A program made the position numbers and the translations under genes. The notes beneath the pieces are model-generated. The model was not told the origin of the DNA. It saw only the letters and a list, made by a program, of their open reading frames with translations, and did no database searches. Of a stretch of DNA of 64,000 nt, positions 36,547 to 46,042 are shown in pieces (the stretch's first letter is position 1; each line of letters starts with the position of its first letter). The DNA lies in contig CAVZHI010000021.1 in the NCBI GenBank assembly GCA_963775015.1, forward strand, positions 62,001 to 126,000, read 5' to 3'. Origin of the DNA: JAEMQF01 sp963775015 (GTDB lineage: Bacteria; Pseudomonadota; Gammaproteobacteria; Burkholderiales; Burkholderiaceae_C).

Positions 36547-37779
36547 TCAGCCATCCTGAAACGCCTCCTTGGACTTGAGCATCGGCCGCAGCAAATAGCT
36601 CATCACGCTGCGCTCGCCGGTCCGCACTTCGACCGAGCCCGTCATGCCGGGCATCACGGGCAGCGGCTTGCCGTGCGCCATGAGCGTCGACGAGTCGGTG
36701 CGAACGAGGGCGCGGTAGTAGGTGGCGTCGGCGGCGCTGCCGCGTTCCGGGTCGCCGAGCGCGTCCGGGCTGATCGTCTCGATGCGGCCTTTCAGTCCGC
36801 CGTACATCGCGTAGTCGTACGCAGAGAGTTTGATCTCGACACTCTGGCCGACGCGAACGAAGCCGATCGACGCGGGTTTGATCCGCGCCTCGATGAGCAC
36901 CCGGTTGCCGAGCGGCACGATTTCCATCACCGGCGCGCCCGGCGCAATGACGCCGCCGATCGTCGCGATGCGGATGTTCTTCACCAGGCCGCGCACGGGG
37001 GACTTGAGCACGGTGCGGCGCAGCACGTCGGCGCGGCCGCTGATCTGCTCGTTGACTTGCGCGAGCTCGGTCTGCACGCGAACCAGGTCGCTGCTCGCGT
37101 CCTGGCGAAAGCGGTTCACGCGCTCGGCGACCTGGAGCCGCAGGTCGTTCACCTGGCGCCGCAGGCGGATCACTTCGACGTTCGACATCAAGCCCTTGTC
37201 GGCCATGTTCTGCGCCAGGTCGAGCTCGCGCTGCAGCAGCGCAACGCTCAACTGCGTCGACGCGACCGCGTCCTGCAAGGAATGGCGTCGCGCCTGGTAC
37301 GACGCGGTTTCGCCTTGCACGATGTCGGGGAGCGCCGCCACTTCGGGCGGGAACTTGAGCGCTCGCCCCGACGCTTCGGCGGTGAGGCGCGCGATCGTCG
37401 CCTGCAATGCGAGGCGTTTCGCCTGGCCTTCGTTCTGCTGCGCCTCGAAGCGCGTCGGGTCGATCAGCGCGAGGTCCTGGCCGGCGTCGACCTGCATGCC
37501 CTCGCGCACGAGCAGTTCGCGCAGGATGCCGCCCTCCAGGCTCGCGATCACTTGCTCGCGGCCGTCGGGAATGACGCGGGCGTCGGCGCGCGTGATGTCG
37601 TCGACGCGCGTCAGGCTCGCCCACGCGAGCGCTGCTCCGAGAACGAGCGCGAGCAGGATCAGCGCCCAGCTCGTGCCCGGCGTTGCGTCGAGCACTTGCG
37701 CGGCGCGCAGCGGCGACAGGTAAGGCGCATCGCTGCGCAACGGTGCGCGTTCGGCATTGGACTTGTCGCGCCAGAACAT
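36547..37779 (-). CDS. hlyD: HlyD-family membrane fusion protein (type I secretion)
   Basis: 410 residues. A single N-terminal transmembrane segment (WALILLALVLGAALAWASL) is followed by a biotinyl-lipoyl half (GREQVIASLEGGILRELLVR, EGMQVDAGQDLALIDPTRFE), long coiled coils (about 130-270), and the beta-barrel with RTVLKSPVRGLVKNI, IGGVIAPGAPVMEIVP and MPGMTGSVEVRTGERSVMSY. Periplasmic adaptor linking the ABC protein to TolC. Start is the ATG at 37779 with GAGG eight bases upstream; a longer frame upstream is REP-derived sequence. Confidence 0.93.
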   Translation of the reverse strand: MFWRDKSNAERAPLRSDAPYLSPLRAAQVLDATPGTSWALILLALVLGAALAWASLTRVDDITRADARVIPDGREQVIASLEGGILRELLVREGMQVDAGQDLALIDPTRFEAQQNEGQAKRLALQATIARLTAEASGRALKFPPEVAALPDIVQGETASYQARRHSLQDAVASTQLSVALLQRELDLAQNMADKGLMSNVEVIRLRRQVNDLRLQVAERVNRFRQDASSDLVRVQTELAQVNEQISGRADVLRRTVLKSPVRGLVKNIRIATIGGVIAPGAPVMEIVPLGNRVLIEARIKPASIGFVRVGQSVEIKLSAYDYAMYGGLKGRIETISPDALGDPERGSAADATYYRALVRTDSSTLMAHGKPLPVMPGMTGSVEVRTGERSVMSYLLRPMLKSKEAFQDG

Positions 37780-37830
37780 GGTCAGGACCTCGGCCCTTGA
37801 AGGCGATGCCGACCCTGACCCTCGAACCCC

Positions 37831-37948
37831 GTCATCCCGGCGAGTCCCGTCATCCCAGCAAGTCCCGTCATCCCGGCGAAGGCCGGGATCCACTGCCCGC
37901 CCTGGCGCAGTTTCCCAGCAGTGGATCCCGGCGTTCGCCGGGATGACG
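37831..37948. repeat. Cluster of REP-like palindromes
   Basis: Partial copies at 37831-37866, a full copy at 37867-37892 and an inverted full copy at 37921-37948, in the gap between the ABC transporter and hlyD. Confidence 0.85.
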
Positions 37949-37995
37949 GGGAACGGCGCGATGATGGGGAATGGCGCGATGACGGGGAATGGCGC
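37942..37995. repeat. 18-bp tandem repeat, three copies
   Basis: GATGACGGGGAACGGCGC, GATGATGGGGAATGGCGC and GATGACGGGGAATGGCGC in direct succession. They start inside the end of a REP-like element and look like slippage of its GATGACGG terminus. Confidence 0.8.
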
Positions 37996-38058
37996 GTTGA
38001 CGGCGGATACCGGTACGAAACTGGGGCCGGGATGAGAAGCGAGTCGAGCATGGCGTCA

Positions 38059-40350
38059 TCAAGCGGCTGCGTGCACAGGGACTTGTGCCGGCGCAGGCGC
38101 GCCGGGCCGGGGGGGTGCGATCGGTGGTGCGGTCGCTGGCGCGACGGGCGGCGCGGCGCCCGACAGCGCAGCGAGCACCAGGCTCTTCGGCCCGTCCAAC
38201 GCCACCTTGCCGGCGTCGATGACGATCACGCGTTGCACGAGTTCGAGCACGGCAGGGCGGTGCGTCACGACGATCAGCGTGCGCTCGCCCACTGCCTCTT
38301 TCAACTGGCGCAGGAACTGGACTTCGCTTTGTGCGTCCATCGAGCTCGTCGGCTCGTCCATGAGCAGGATCTGCGGCCGCGTCACGAGGCAGCGCGCGAG
38401 CGCGACGAGCTGGCGCTGCCCGCCCGAGAGCATGCCGCCCATTTCGCCCACGCTCAGGTCCCAGCCCCGCGGGTGCGCCGCGACCACGCGGTCCAGACCG
38501 GTCAGGCGCGCCACATGCGCGAGCTGCGTCGCGTCGACATTCGCGCGGCCCATCAGCACGTTGTCGCGCAGGCTGCCGTTGAACAGGCGCGGCTCCTGGG
38601 AGACGAAACCGACTCGGGCGCGAAAGTCCGCCGGGTCGATCTGCCGCAGGTCGATGCCGTCGGCCTGCACCATGCCTTCGGTGGGTTGGTAGAGCGATCC
38701 AAGCAGCCGCAACACGGTCGACTTGCCGCTGCCGATGCGGCCGAGGATCGCGACGCGCTCGCCCGGCGTGAACGCGAGGTTGACGTTTTTCAGGACGCGT
38801 GGCGACACGTCCGCGCCGACGTTCGGGTAGGCAAAACTCACGTCGTGCAAGGCGATCCGTCCGGTGATCTTGTGCTGCGCGACGTAAGCCTTGCCGGGTT
38901 CGCGCTCGGTCGGCAGATTCATCAAATGGTCGAGCGCGAGCATCGCCGCGCGTGCGCCCTGGTAACGCGTCGCGAGGCTCACGACGCTGCCCAGGGGCGC
39001 GACGGCGCGGCCCGCGAACATCACGGCGCCGATCAGCGCGCCGGCGCTCACCGCGCCATCGCGGATCAGGTACACGCCCCAGACCAGCATCACGATCGTC
39101 ACGAGCTGCTGCGCCGCTGCCGACAGGTTGTTCGTCCAGCTCGAGAGGAATCGCGCGCGCAGCGCAGTTTCGGCGGCCGCCGCGGTCGCGTTTTCGAAGC
39201 GGAACAGGAAGCTGCCTTGCGCGCCTGCGGCCTTCAGGTCTTCGAGTCCTTCGACGGCTTCGACGAGAACGCCTTGCAGGTCCGCCTGCTGCGCCATGTT
39301 CGCGCTCATCGTGCGGCGCAGGCGACCCTGGATCACTGCCGCCATGCCCAGGATGAGCGGGATCGCGATCACCATCACCCAACCGAGCGGCCCGGCGATG
39401 AGAAAAATCATCACGACGAAGAGCAGCACGAACGGCAAGTCGCTGATCGCCGAGAGCGTGGCCGAGGCGAAGAAGTCGCGCACGGTCTCGACTTGCGCCA
39501 GGTGGTGCGCGTAGGAACCGGCCGACGCCGGGCGGTGCTCCATGCGCACGCCCAGGGTCTGGCGGAACATCAGCGAACCGATGATGAGGTCGGCCTTGCG
39601 CCCGGCGAGATCAATCAGGTAGCTGCGCAACTGGCGCGCGAGCAGGTCGAAGAGCAGGGCGAGCAGCGCGCCGCTCGCGAGCGCCCAGAGCGTGACGAAT
39701 GCCTGGTGCGGAATCACCTTGTCGAACACGACCGAGGTGACGAGTCCGATGACGAGCATCAGCACGTTGCTGATGAACGCTGCGAGCAAGGCCGAGCGGT
39801 AATACGGAACGAAACGGCGCAGCGTTCCCCACAGCCAGTGGCTGCCGGGGTCGCGCAAGCCGGCGTCGCCAAAGGCCCCAGAAGCCGGCGCGATGAGAGG
39901 CGTGGCGACGAAGGCGAAGCCGGTGTACTCGGCCTGCAGCTCAGATTCATGCGCCTGCACGGCGACGTAGTGCTCGCCGGGCATCATCACTTCGTAGTGA
40001 TCCGGCGCGCCGTCCAGGCGCCGCACGACGATGCACGCGTCGCCGTTTTTCAGCAGCAACACGGCGGGCAGCAGCAAGGAATGGATTTCGCCGATGCGGC
40101 GCTGGATCAGCCCGGCGTTGAAGCCGGCCTCGCGCAGCACGCGGATCGCCTGGTCCGGCCCCATCGGGCCGGTCAAAGGCAGTTCGGCGAGCAGCGACTG
40201 CGCGGAGCGCTCGCGCCCATGGTGGCGCGTCAGCCAGACGACCGAATGCAGCAGGGCGTCGTCGATGCCACTGGGCGGCGGGCCGGTGCTGGGGTGCGAC
40301 GGTGCAGCGTCCTGCGCCGTTGAAGAAACCATGGTGGAAGGATGGAGCAT
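38059..40350 (-). CDS. Type I secretion ABC transporter with inactive C39-like domain
   Basis: 763 residues. An N-terminal C39-like domain without catalytic Cys/His (about 20-140, LLLPAVLLLKNGDACIVVRR) is typical of RTX and LapB-type exporters that bind rather than cleave cargo. Six transmembrane helices follow (FISNVLMLVIGLVTSVVF, FVLLFVVMIFLIAGPLGWVM). The nucleotide-binding domain has Walker A GRIGSGKST, signature LSGGQRQ, Walker B LLMDEPTSSMD and the H-loop THRP. First gene of the leftward ABC-hlyD-tolC set. Start uncertain: ATG 40350, or ATG 40332 (MVSSTAQD). Confidence 0.92.
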   Translation of the reverse strand: MLHPSTMVSSTAQDAAPSHPSTGPPPSGIDDALLHSVVWLTRHHGRERSAQSLLAELPLTGPMGPDQAIRVLREAGFNAGLIQRRIGEIHSLLLPAVLLLKNGDACIVVRRLDGAPDHYEVMMPGEHYVAVQAHESELQAEYTGFAFVATPLIAPASGAFGDAGLRDPGSHWLWGTLRRFVPYYRSALLAAFISNVLMLVIGLVTSVVFDKVIPHQAFVTLWALASGALLALLFDLLARQLRSYLIDLAGRKADLIIGSLMFRQTLGVRMEHRPASAGSYAHHLAQVETVRDFFASATLSAISDLPFVLLFVVMIFLIAGPLGWVMVIAIPLILGMAAVIQGRLRRTMSANMAQQADLQGVLVEAVEGLEDLKAAGAQGSFLFRFENATAAAAETALRARFLSSWTNNLSAAAQQLVTIVMLVWGVYLIRDGAVSAGALIGAVMFAGRAVAPLGSVVSLATRYQGARAAMLALDHLMNLPTEREPGKAYVAQHKITGRIALHDVSFAYPNVGADVSPRVLKNVNLAFTPGERVAILGRIGSGKSTVLRLLGSLYQPTEGMVQADGIDLRQIDPADFRARVGFVSQEPRLFNGSLRDNVLMGRANVDATQLAHVARLTGLDRVVAAHPRGWDLSVGEMGGMLSGGQRQLVALARCLVTRPQILLMDEPTSSMDAQSEVQFLRQLKEAVGERTLIVVTHRPAVLELVQRVIVIDAGKVALDGPKSLVLAALSGAAPPVAPATAPPIAPPRPGAPAPAQVPVHAAA

Positions 40351-40546
40351 GTGCCTGCGCAGGATTCTGGGCGGCAGGAAGCCCGGTCGGCGAGCGCAAT
40401 TGCGGGGTGTTTGGCGCGCTGTTTGTGCGTCGCGACCGACCCCGCAGCGGCGAATCGAATCTGGCGGGCAATGCCGATGCAGATTCGCCGAGTGCGGGCT
40501 GCCAACAGCGCTTACGCTTGCGCCGCAATTCTCAGGAGCCCCTTCA

Positions 40547-42076
40547 ATGACCGCAAACGCCGAATTCCACCTGTGCATCGTCCAGCCCGCAGGCTATGTG
40601 CATTCGCTCGGTCTGCTCGACCCGGCGCGCTACCTGCGCTGGCAGTTGCGGCGCCTGGGCCTGAATTCGACGCTGGCAAAAAACCGGCTTCGCGAAGACG
40701 CGATCAACATCGTCTTCGGCGCCCACCTCGGGTTCGAACCGACCTTGCGCGAACGCCACACTTGCGTCTTCTTCAACCTCGAGCAGTTGGGGCACGGCGG
40801 CGCTGCGGTGAGCGCGGCGTACCTGAAGCTGCTGCAAGGCTCGGCGGTGATCGATTACGACGCGGCCAACGTCGCCGCCTACTGCGCCAGCGCAGACGAC
40901 GTGCCGCTGCTGCCGTTCCTGCACGCGCCCTATCTCGCCGATGCGCAGGCGCTGCCACTCGCCGAGCGCCCAATCGATCTGCTGTTCTTCGGCAGCCTGA
41001 ATTCACGGCGCAGCGAATTCATCGCGCGCATCGAGGCGTGCGGCGTGAGCGTCGCGCAGTTCGACCAGGCGCTGTACGGGCCCGAGCGCGACGCCTACAT
41101 CCGCCAGGCGAAAGCAGTCTTGAACTGCCACTACTACGAGACGAGCCGTTTCGAGCAGGCGCGCGTCGCGCATTGCCTGTCGCTCGGCACGCCCGTGATC
41201 TCCGAGCGCGGCCCGGCGACGCAGCCGGGCGCAGCGTTCGAAGACGCCGTCACCTGGCTCGACGAGGTGGGTTTCGAAGGCTTCTTTCGCGATCAGTTCG
41301 GTAGCAGGGCGCACCTCGCGCAGGCGCAGCAGCAGCTCGCGCGATTTGCGCAGCACGATGCGCTCGAGGCGTATGCCGACTGCGTCGGCTTCTGCCGCGG
41401 CTACCGCGAAGGCCGGTCGCGCAGCGCCGTGCCCGGCGTGTGGCGGCCGGCGCAGCTCAACATCGGCTCGGGCAAGGACTATCGCCCGGGCTGGCTCAAC
41501 GTCGACGTGCTCGCGCGCGCCGAACCGGATCTGATTCTCGATCTGGCGGCGCCGCTGCAGTTGCCGATCGAGGCGACGACGCGCTTTGGCGCAGCGCTGC
41601 GCCTCGAGGCGGGAAGCCTGACGCGGATCTGCGCGAGCAACGTCCTCGAACATGTGCCGGACCTGCCGCAGCTCATGAGCAACGCGCTCGAGCTGCTTGG
41701 CGAAGGCGGCGAATTCGAGATCGAAGTGCCGTATGAAAAGGCGCTCACCGCGTGGCAGGACCCGACGCACCTGCGCGCGATGAACGAAAACTCGTGGATC
41801 TACTTCACGCAGTGGTTCTGGTACCTCGGCTGGTTCGAGCAGCGCTTCGAGATGGCCGCGTCGACCTGGCTCGATGCGCAGCTCCGGCCCTGCGCCAAGG
41901 AGCAAGCGGCGTTCATGCGCGTGCTGCTGCGCAAGGTGGCGACGACGGCGCAAGAGCGCAACCTGGCGCGCACCATGCGCGCCGATTTCGGCGGCATTGA
42001 AGACGATGTGCCGGACTTCACGTTCGCGCCTGCGGCGGCGCCTGCGCGAGAAAGTCGCGTCGCGCTTCCCGCCTGA
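40547..42076 (+). CDS. Two-domain protein: glycosyltransferase-like half and SAM methyltransferase half
   Basis: 509 residues. The N-terminal half (about 1-290) looks like a GT-B glycosyltransferase: FHLCIVQPAGYVHSLGLLDP, CVFFNLEQLG, IDLLFFGSLNSRRSEFI, CHYYETSRFEQARVAHCLSL, LGTPVISER. The C-terminal half begins QLNIGSGKDYRPGWLNVDV and has CASNVLEHVPDLPQLMSNAL, a Methyltransf_11-like methyltransferase. AGGAG sits nine bases before the ATG. Divergent from the T1SS genes and upstream of flhD. Probably another glycan-building or -capping enzyme of the locus; acceptor unknown. Confidence 0.78.
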   Translation: MTANAEFHLCIVQPAGYVHSLGLLDPARYLRWQLRRLGLNSTLAKNRLREDAINIVFGAHLGFEPTLRERHTCVFFNLEQLGHGGAAVSAAYLKLLQGSAVIDYDAANVAAYCASADDVPLLPFLHAPYLADAQALPLAERPIDLLFFGSLNSRRSEFIARIEACGVSVAQFDQALYGPERDAYIRQAKAVLNCHYYETSRFEQARVAHCLSLGTPVISERGPATQPGAAFEDAVTWLDEVGFEGFFRDQFGSRAHLAQAQQQLARFAQHDALEAYADCVGFCRGYREGRSRSAVPGVWRPAQLNIGSGKDYRPGWLNVDVLARAEPDLILDLAAPLQLPIEATTRFGAALRLEAGSLTRICASNVLEHVPDLPQLMSNALELLGEGGEFEIEVPYEKALTAWQDPTHLRAMNENSWIYFTQWFWYLGWFEQRFEMAASTWLDAQLRPCAKEQAAFMRVLLRKVATTAQERNLARTMRADFGGIEDDVPDFTFAPAAAPARESRVALPA

Positions 42077-42328
42077 CAACTCCTCACGCTTCGCTTCCCC
42101 GCAGGCGGCTCGCGCCGTGGCGTGCATCACGCGATGTCGCCGTTGTAGGAAGTTGCCTGACAAGCTGCGCAGTGTTAACTGGACTGTAGCGACGGAACTG
42201 GCCTGATGTTGCCCGCCAGTTCAACGCCGCAGAATCCCTCTCACGTTGAAGCGCGCTGCACCCGCATCTGCTGCTTCAGCCACTGTCCCTCGTCTCGAGG
42301 GCTCATTGGACATGAAGAGGAAGCCGCC

Positions 42329-42652
42329 ATGAACTCCCAACAAATCCTGACCGAAATCCGCGAAGCCAATCTGTCCTACCTGATGCTGGCGCAGAACCTG
42401 ATTCGCGCCGATCGCGAACAGGCAATGTACCGCTTGGGCGTGTCGGAAGAGGGCGCGCGCATGATCGAGCTGCTCTCGCCGGCGCAGATGCTGCGCATTT
42501 CATCGGGCAATACGCTGCTGTGCCGTTTCCGCATGGACGACGATCTCGTCTGGGGCCTGCTCACGAACCATGGCCGCACCGCGGCGAACGACACGACGAG
42601 CCGCCTGCACGCGAGCATCCTCATGGCCGGCCGGCATCACGAAGCGGCCTGA
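42329..42652 (+). CDS. flhD: Flagellar transcriptional activator FlhD
   Basis: 107 residues. With FlhC it forms the FlhD4C2 master activator of class II flagellar promoters. Typical sequence: EIREANLSYLMLAQNLIRAD, EEGARMIELLSPAQMLRISS. The ATG at 42329 follows GAGGAAG with good spacing. flhC starts three bases after the stop, so the two are one operon. Presence of FlhDC supports a beta- or gammaproteobacterial origin. Confidence 0.96.
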   Translation: MNSQQILTEIREANLSYLMLAQNLIRADREQAMYRLGVSEEGARMIELLSPAQMLRISSGNTLLCRFRMDDDLVWGLLTNHGRTAANDTTSRLHASILMAGRHHEAA

Positions 42653-42655
42653 CCC

Positions 42656-43192
42656 ATGCGCAACAAAAGCATCCTCACCGAAGCGACGCAGATCCAGCGC
42701 GCCGTCACGCTCATCAACCTGGGCGCGCGGTTGCAGGTGCTCGAGTCGGAAACCGACTTGTCGTACGAGCGTCTGCTGCGCCTGTACAAGGAAGTGGCGG
42801 GCAAATCGCCGAGCAAGGGGCAGCTGCCTTTCTCGACCGACTGGTTCATGACCTGGCAGCCCAACATCCACGCGTCGCTCTTTCTCAACGTGCACGAGTA
42901 CCTGAACAAGGTCGCCGAGATCGAGGAGATCGACGCCGTCATCAAGGCCTACCAGCTGTACCAGGAACAGACGCGCGCGCAGGGCCTGGAGGAACTGCTG
43001 TCGGTGACGCGCGCCTGGCGCCTCGTGAAGTTCGTCGACACCGGCATGCTGACGCTGACCTCATGTTCCAAGTGCCGCGGCAAGTTCGTGACGCACCCGC
43101 ACGAGATCGCCAAGCACTATGTGTGCGGCCTGTGCTGCCCGCCGGCGCGCGCCGGCAAGGGCAAAGTGGCGGGCGGGATTCGAATGCACTGA
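42656..43192 (+). CDS. flhC: Flagellar transcriptional activator FlhC
   Basis: 178 residues, partner of FlhD. The N-terminal helices (EATQIQRAVTLINLGARLQV, LYKEVAGKSPSKGQLPFSTD) and the C-terminal zinc-binding cysteines (CSKCRGKF ... YVCGLCCPP) are intact. Four Cys residues in the CxxC...CxxC pattern coordinate zinc in characterised FlhC. Followed by a run of REP-like palindromes that probably ends the transcript. Confidence 0.96.
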   Translation: MRNKSILTEATQIQRAVTLINLGARLQVLESETDLSYERLLRLYKEVAGKSPSKGQLPFSTDWFMTWQPNIHASLFLNVHEYLNKVAEIEEIDAVIKAYQLYQEQTRAQGLEELLSVTRAWRLVKFVDTGMLTLTSCSKCRGKFVTHPHEIAKHYVCGLCCPPARAGKGKVAGGIRMH

Positions 43193-43200
43193 AGCCTCTT

Positions 43201-43355
43201 GTCATCCCGGCGCACGCCGGGATCCACTGCACAGAGGTGAACCTCAGGGTGGATACCGGCCTTCGCCGGTATGACGACGAATGTCATCCCGGCGCACGCT
43301 GGGATCCACTGCACCGAGGTGACCTGAAGCGTGGACACCGGCCTTCGTACGACGA
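43201..43355. repeat. Four REP-like palindromes
   Basis: Copies at 43201-43226, 43249-43275 and 43282-43308, plus a decayed copy from 43331, in alternating orientation directly after flhC. Likely transcription stop or mRNA 3'-end stabiliser. Confidence 0.88.
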
Positions 43356-43435
43356 CGAATGTCATGACGCGGCAGTAGCACAATCCACCCCGTCGGCGGA
43401 TCGCCGAACCGGTGTCGACAGAGGGTGGTGCTGCG

Positions 43436-44653
43436 ATGAATGTCTTGCCAGGATTCTGGCGCGCTGTACGGCGCTGCGGCGGCGTGGCCTGTGCGGCCTT
43501 GCTCTGGCACGCCGCACTGGTGGCTGCTGCACCCGAGTTCAAGGTACTGGTCAGCGTCGATCCGGCCGACGGCGCGCGCCTCGTGGGCACGGCCGGTCCG
43601 GCAGCGGCGTTGTCCAAGGTCGTGAGCGGCAGCGCGCGCGTGCTCGTGTCGAAGGACCTGAAAGACGCGATGCGCGCGACGCGCACCGGCGAAAACCAGA
43701 TGATCGTCGGCCCGGCGCACGTGGTCGCGTCGGCGCTGAGCCATGGCTATGTTCTCGCTGCCGTGTCGGGCGCACCGGCGAAGTACGCGCTGGTGGCGCG
43801 AAGTGGCATATCGCGGATTTCCGACCTCGCCGGCGCGCGGCTGTACCTGCCGCAGCAGGATTCGTTGCGCTCCTATGTGGGGCGAGCGCTGCTCGATCAG
43901 GCGGGGGTGTCGCTGAAGGCCTTCAAGCAGGTCGAGTACCGCAACACGAGCGGCGCCGGCTTGATCGCGATCGGTCTCGGCCTGACCGACGCGACCGTCG
44001 CCGAGTTGTCGGAGGCGCAGGCGTGGATCCAGGCCAATCCAGGCAAGGCGGCGATTCTCGGCATGAGCCAGGATGTTCCGGGCGGCTCGGGAATCGCGCT
44101 GCACGCTGCGGTTCCGGCGGCCGAGCGCGAACGCATCTCGCGCCTGGCGAGCGAGCCGAATTCGCCGCTCGCGCCGATTGCCGAGTTTCGCTTCGCTGCG
44201 CCGTCGAGCGACAAGGCGTACGCGTACGTGGCGCAACTGGGCATCGTGACGCCGTTGACGCTCGAGGGGGCGCAGGTCGTGAGCGCGGAGCAGGTGCGCG
44301 ACCTGCTCGCCAAAGGCGGGATCGCGATCGTCGATACGCGTTCGGCGAAGGAATTCGCCGCCGAGCGCATCGCCCAGGCGATCCTGGCCGCGTATGGCGA
44401 GAAAAGCCTCAAGGAGCGCGATTACGACGCTGGCCTGGACGACCTGGCCGAGATCGCCAAACTCGACCGCGCGCGCCCGACGGTATTTTTGTGCAATGGC
44501 CCGGAGTGCTGGAAGTCGTACAAGGCGGCGCGCGAGGCGCTGAAGATGGGATTCAAGAGTGTGTACTGGTTCCGCGGCGGAATGCCCGAGTGGCGTGCGC
44601 GCGGGCTGCCCACGGTGCGCGGCGATCCGCCCAGCGCCGCAGCCAAACCCTGA
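43436..44653 (+). CDS. Periplasmic PhnD-like binding domain fused to a rhodanese domain
   Basis: 405 residues. A signal peptide (GVACAALLWHAALVAAAP) precedes a phosphonate-binding-type periplasmic domain (about 30-270; VLVSVDPADGARLVG, VGPAHVVASALSHGYVLAAV, SDLAGARLYLPQQDSLRSYV). The C-terminal rhodanese domain (about 285-395) has IVDTRSAKEF and the active-site loop FLCNGPECWKSYKAA, with the likely catalytic Cys in CNGPEC. The pairing of a solute sensor with a sulfur-transfer or Cys-redox domain in the periplasm is unusual. It sits between flhDC and motAB and is followed by a strong terminator. Role in motility is possible but unproven. Confidence 0.78.
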   Translation: MNVLPGFWRAVRRCGGVACAALLWHAALVAAAPEFKVLVSVDPADGARLVGTAGPAAALSKVVSGSARVLVSKDLKDAMRATRTGENQMIVGPAHVVASALSHGYVLAAVSGAPAKYALVARSGISRISDLAGARLYLPQQDSLRSYVGRALLDQAGVSLKAFKQVEYRNTSGAGLIAIGLGLTDATVAELSEAQAWIQANPGKAAILGMSQDVPGGSGIALHAAVPAAERERISRLASEPNSPLAPIAEFRFAAPSSDKAYAYVAQLGIVTPLTLEGAQVVSAEQVRDLLAKGGIAIVDTRSAKEFAAERIAQAILAAYGEKSLKERDYDAGLDDLAEIAKLDRARPTVFLCNGPECWKSYKAAREALKMGFKSVYWFRGGMPEWRARGLPTVRGDPPSAAAKP

Positions 44654-44808
44654 GCCGCAGCCAACGGCCCCAGCAGATTCGCCACAATTTCACGTCGCCT
44701 GCGCGCGAGTTGATCCGCCCACCCTCCATGACGCCGCAGATTCGCCGAAACTGGCAGCGACACCTCGGGTGTCACTTGTCTCCTCCTGGCACTTCAAAGT
44801 GCTTTCAA

Positions 44809-44834
44809 ACGGGTCCTGATGGGCCCGTTTTTTT
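44809..44834 (+). terminator. Rho-independent terminator
   Basis: ACGGGTCC-TGAT-GGGCCCGT stem-loop (8 bp, one G-U) immediately followed by seven T. Ends the PhnD-rhodanese transcript 156 bases after its stop and insulates motA from it. Confidence 0.9.
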
Positions 44835-44866
44835 CGCCGGCGCGCGCCCCATTCAGGCGGCGTGGC

Positions 44867-44893
44867 TCAAGTGAGCGCGGCGCGGGTCGATAT
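44867..44893 (+). promoter_or_regulatory. FliA (sigma-28)-like promoter of motA
   Basis: GGCTCAAG, then GTCGATAT, with 15 bases between TCAA and the -10 box. Lies between a strong terminator and the motA ATG (60 bases downstream), where a late-flagellar promoter is expected for the mot-che operon. Confidence 0.6.
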
Positions 44894-44953
44894 GGAAAGC
44901 AGGCGCCGCGCGCATCCGCTGCGTGGGCCAACTCGAACCGGACTTTCCGAACC

Positions 44954-45814
44954 ATGTTTGTTCTCGTTGGCTGGGGCTTGGCACTGGTCTGCATTTTCGG
45001 CGTGTACATCGTGCACGGCGGAAACATCGGCGTGATCCTGAGCGCGTTGCCGTTCGAGCTGATCACGATCCTGGGCGCTGCCGGCGGCGCGTTCCTGGCG
45101 AACAACCAGATGAAGGTCGTCAAGGCGTCGCTGGCGGGCCTGGGCAAATGCTTCAAGGGCAGCAAGTACAGCAAGGCGCGCTACATGGAGCTGATGGCGC
45201 TGCTCTACGACGTGCTGCAAAAGGCGCGCAAGGAAGGCCTGATGTCGATCGAATCCGACGTCGAAGAGCCGCACAACTCGCCGCTGTTCCAGAAGTACCC
45301 GACGGTGGGCAGCGACCACCATGTGGTCGAGTTCATCACCGACTACCTGCGCATGATGGTCTCGGGCAATTTGAACGCGCACGAGATCGAAAGCCTGATG
45401 GACAGCGAAATCGAGACCCATCACAACGAGGAACACGCCGCGGTGCTCGCGATCGGCCGCCTGGCCGGCGGCCTGCCCGCGTTCGGCATCGTCGCCGCGG
45501 TGCTGGGGGTCGTGAACACGATGGGGTCGGTGGGTCAGCCGCCGGCGGTTCTCGGCGGAATGATCGGCTCGGCGCTGGTGGGAACGTTTCTCGGCATCCT
45601 GCTCGCCTACGGCTTCGTCGAGCCGCTCGGCGGCCTGCTCGAGCAAAAGGTCGAAGACGGCTCGAAAGAGCTGCAGTGCATCAAGACGACGCTGCTCGCG
45701 AGCATGCAGGGCTACGCGCCGCAAGTCGCGGTCGAGTTCGGGCGCAAGGTCCTTTACTCGGGCGACCGGCCGACCTTCGCCGAACTCGAAGGCCATGTGA
45801 AAGGGAAGAAGTGA
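44954..45814 (+). CDS. motA: Flagellar stator protein MotA
   Basis: Inner-membrane proton-channel stator subunit, 286 residues with four transmembrane helices (VGWGLALVCIFGVYIVHGG, ILSALPFELITILGAAGGAF, LPAFGIVAAVLGVVNTMG, SALVGTFLGILLAYGFVEPL). The cytoplasmic loop has ARYMELMALLYDVLQKARKE, carrying the charged residues that contact FliG. The ATG at 44954 is chosen because the membrane helix begins directly. MotB follows after a 228-base gap filled with REP-like elements, an unusually long gap for motAB. Confidence 0.96.
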   Translation: MFVLVGWGLALVCIFGVYIVHGGNIGVILSALPFELITILGAAGGAFLANNQMKVVKASLAGLGKCFKGSKYSKARYMELMALLYDVLQKARKEGLMSIESDVEEPHNSPLFQKYPTVGSDHHVVEFITDYLRMMVSGNLNAHEIESLMDSEIETHHNEEHAAVLAIGRLAGGLPAFGIVAAVLGVVNTMGSVGQPPAVLGGMIGSALVGTFLGILLAYGFVEPLGGLLEQKVEDGSKELQCIKTTLLASMQGYAPQVAVEFGRKVLYSGDRPTFAELEGHVKGKK

Positions 45815-45835
45815 CCGGCCTCCGAAGTCGGCCGG

Positions 45836-45998
45836 TCATCCCGGCGAAAGCCGGGATCCACGTGGGCCGCCAGTCCGTCATCCCGGCGAAAGCCGGGATC
45901 CACGTGGGCCTCAGCGCCGTCATCCCGACGAAAGTCGGGATCCACTGCTGGCCGACGCGCGCGGCCTCGAAGTGGATCCCGGCGTTCGCCGGGATGAC
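45836..45998. repeat. Four REP-like palindromes between motA and motB
   Basis: Copies at 45836-45861, 45877-45902 and 45919-45944 in one orientation and 45972-45998 inverted. They expand the motA-motB spacing and could lower motB expression relative to motA. Confidence 0.92.
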
Positions 45999-46042
45999 AG
46001 CTGCGCGCGTCTTCGCCGAGATGACAAAGACGGAGCACCTCC

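Noticed and set aside
37782..38051. Short open frames around the REP cluster upstream of hlyD
   Set aside because: Their translations (SSRRKPGST and VIPAKAGI-type strings) are repeat sequence only, without start or domain.
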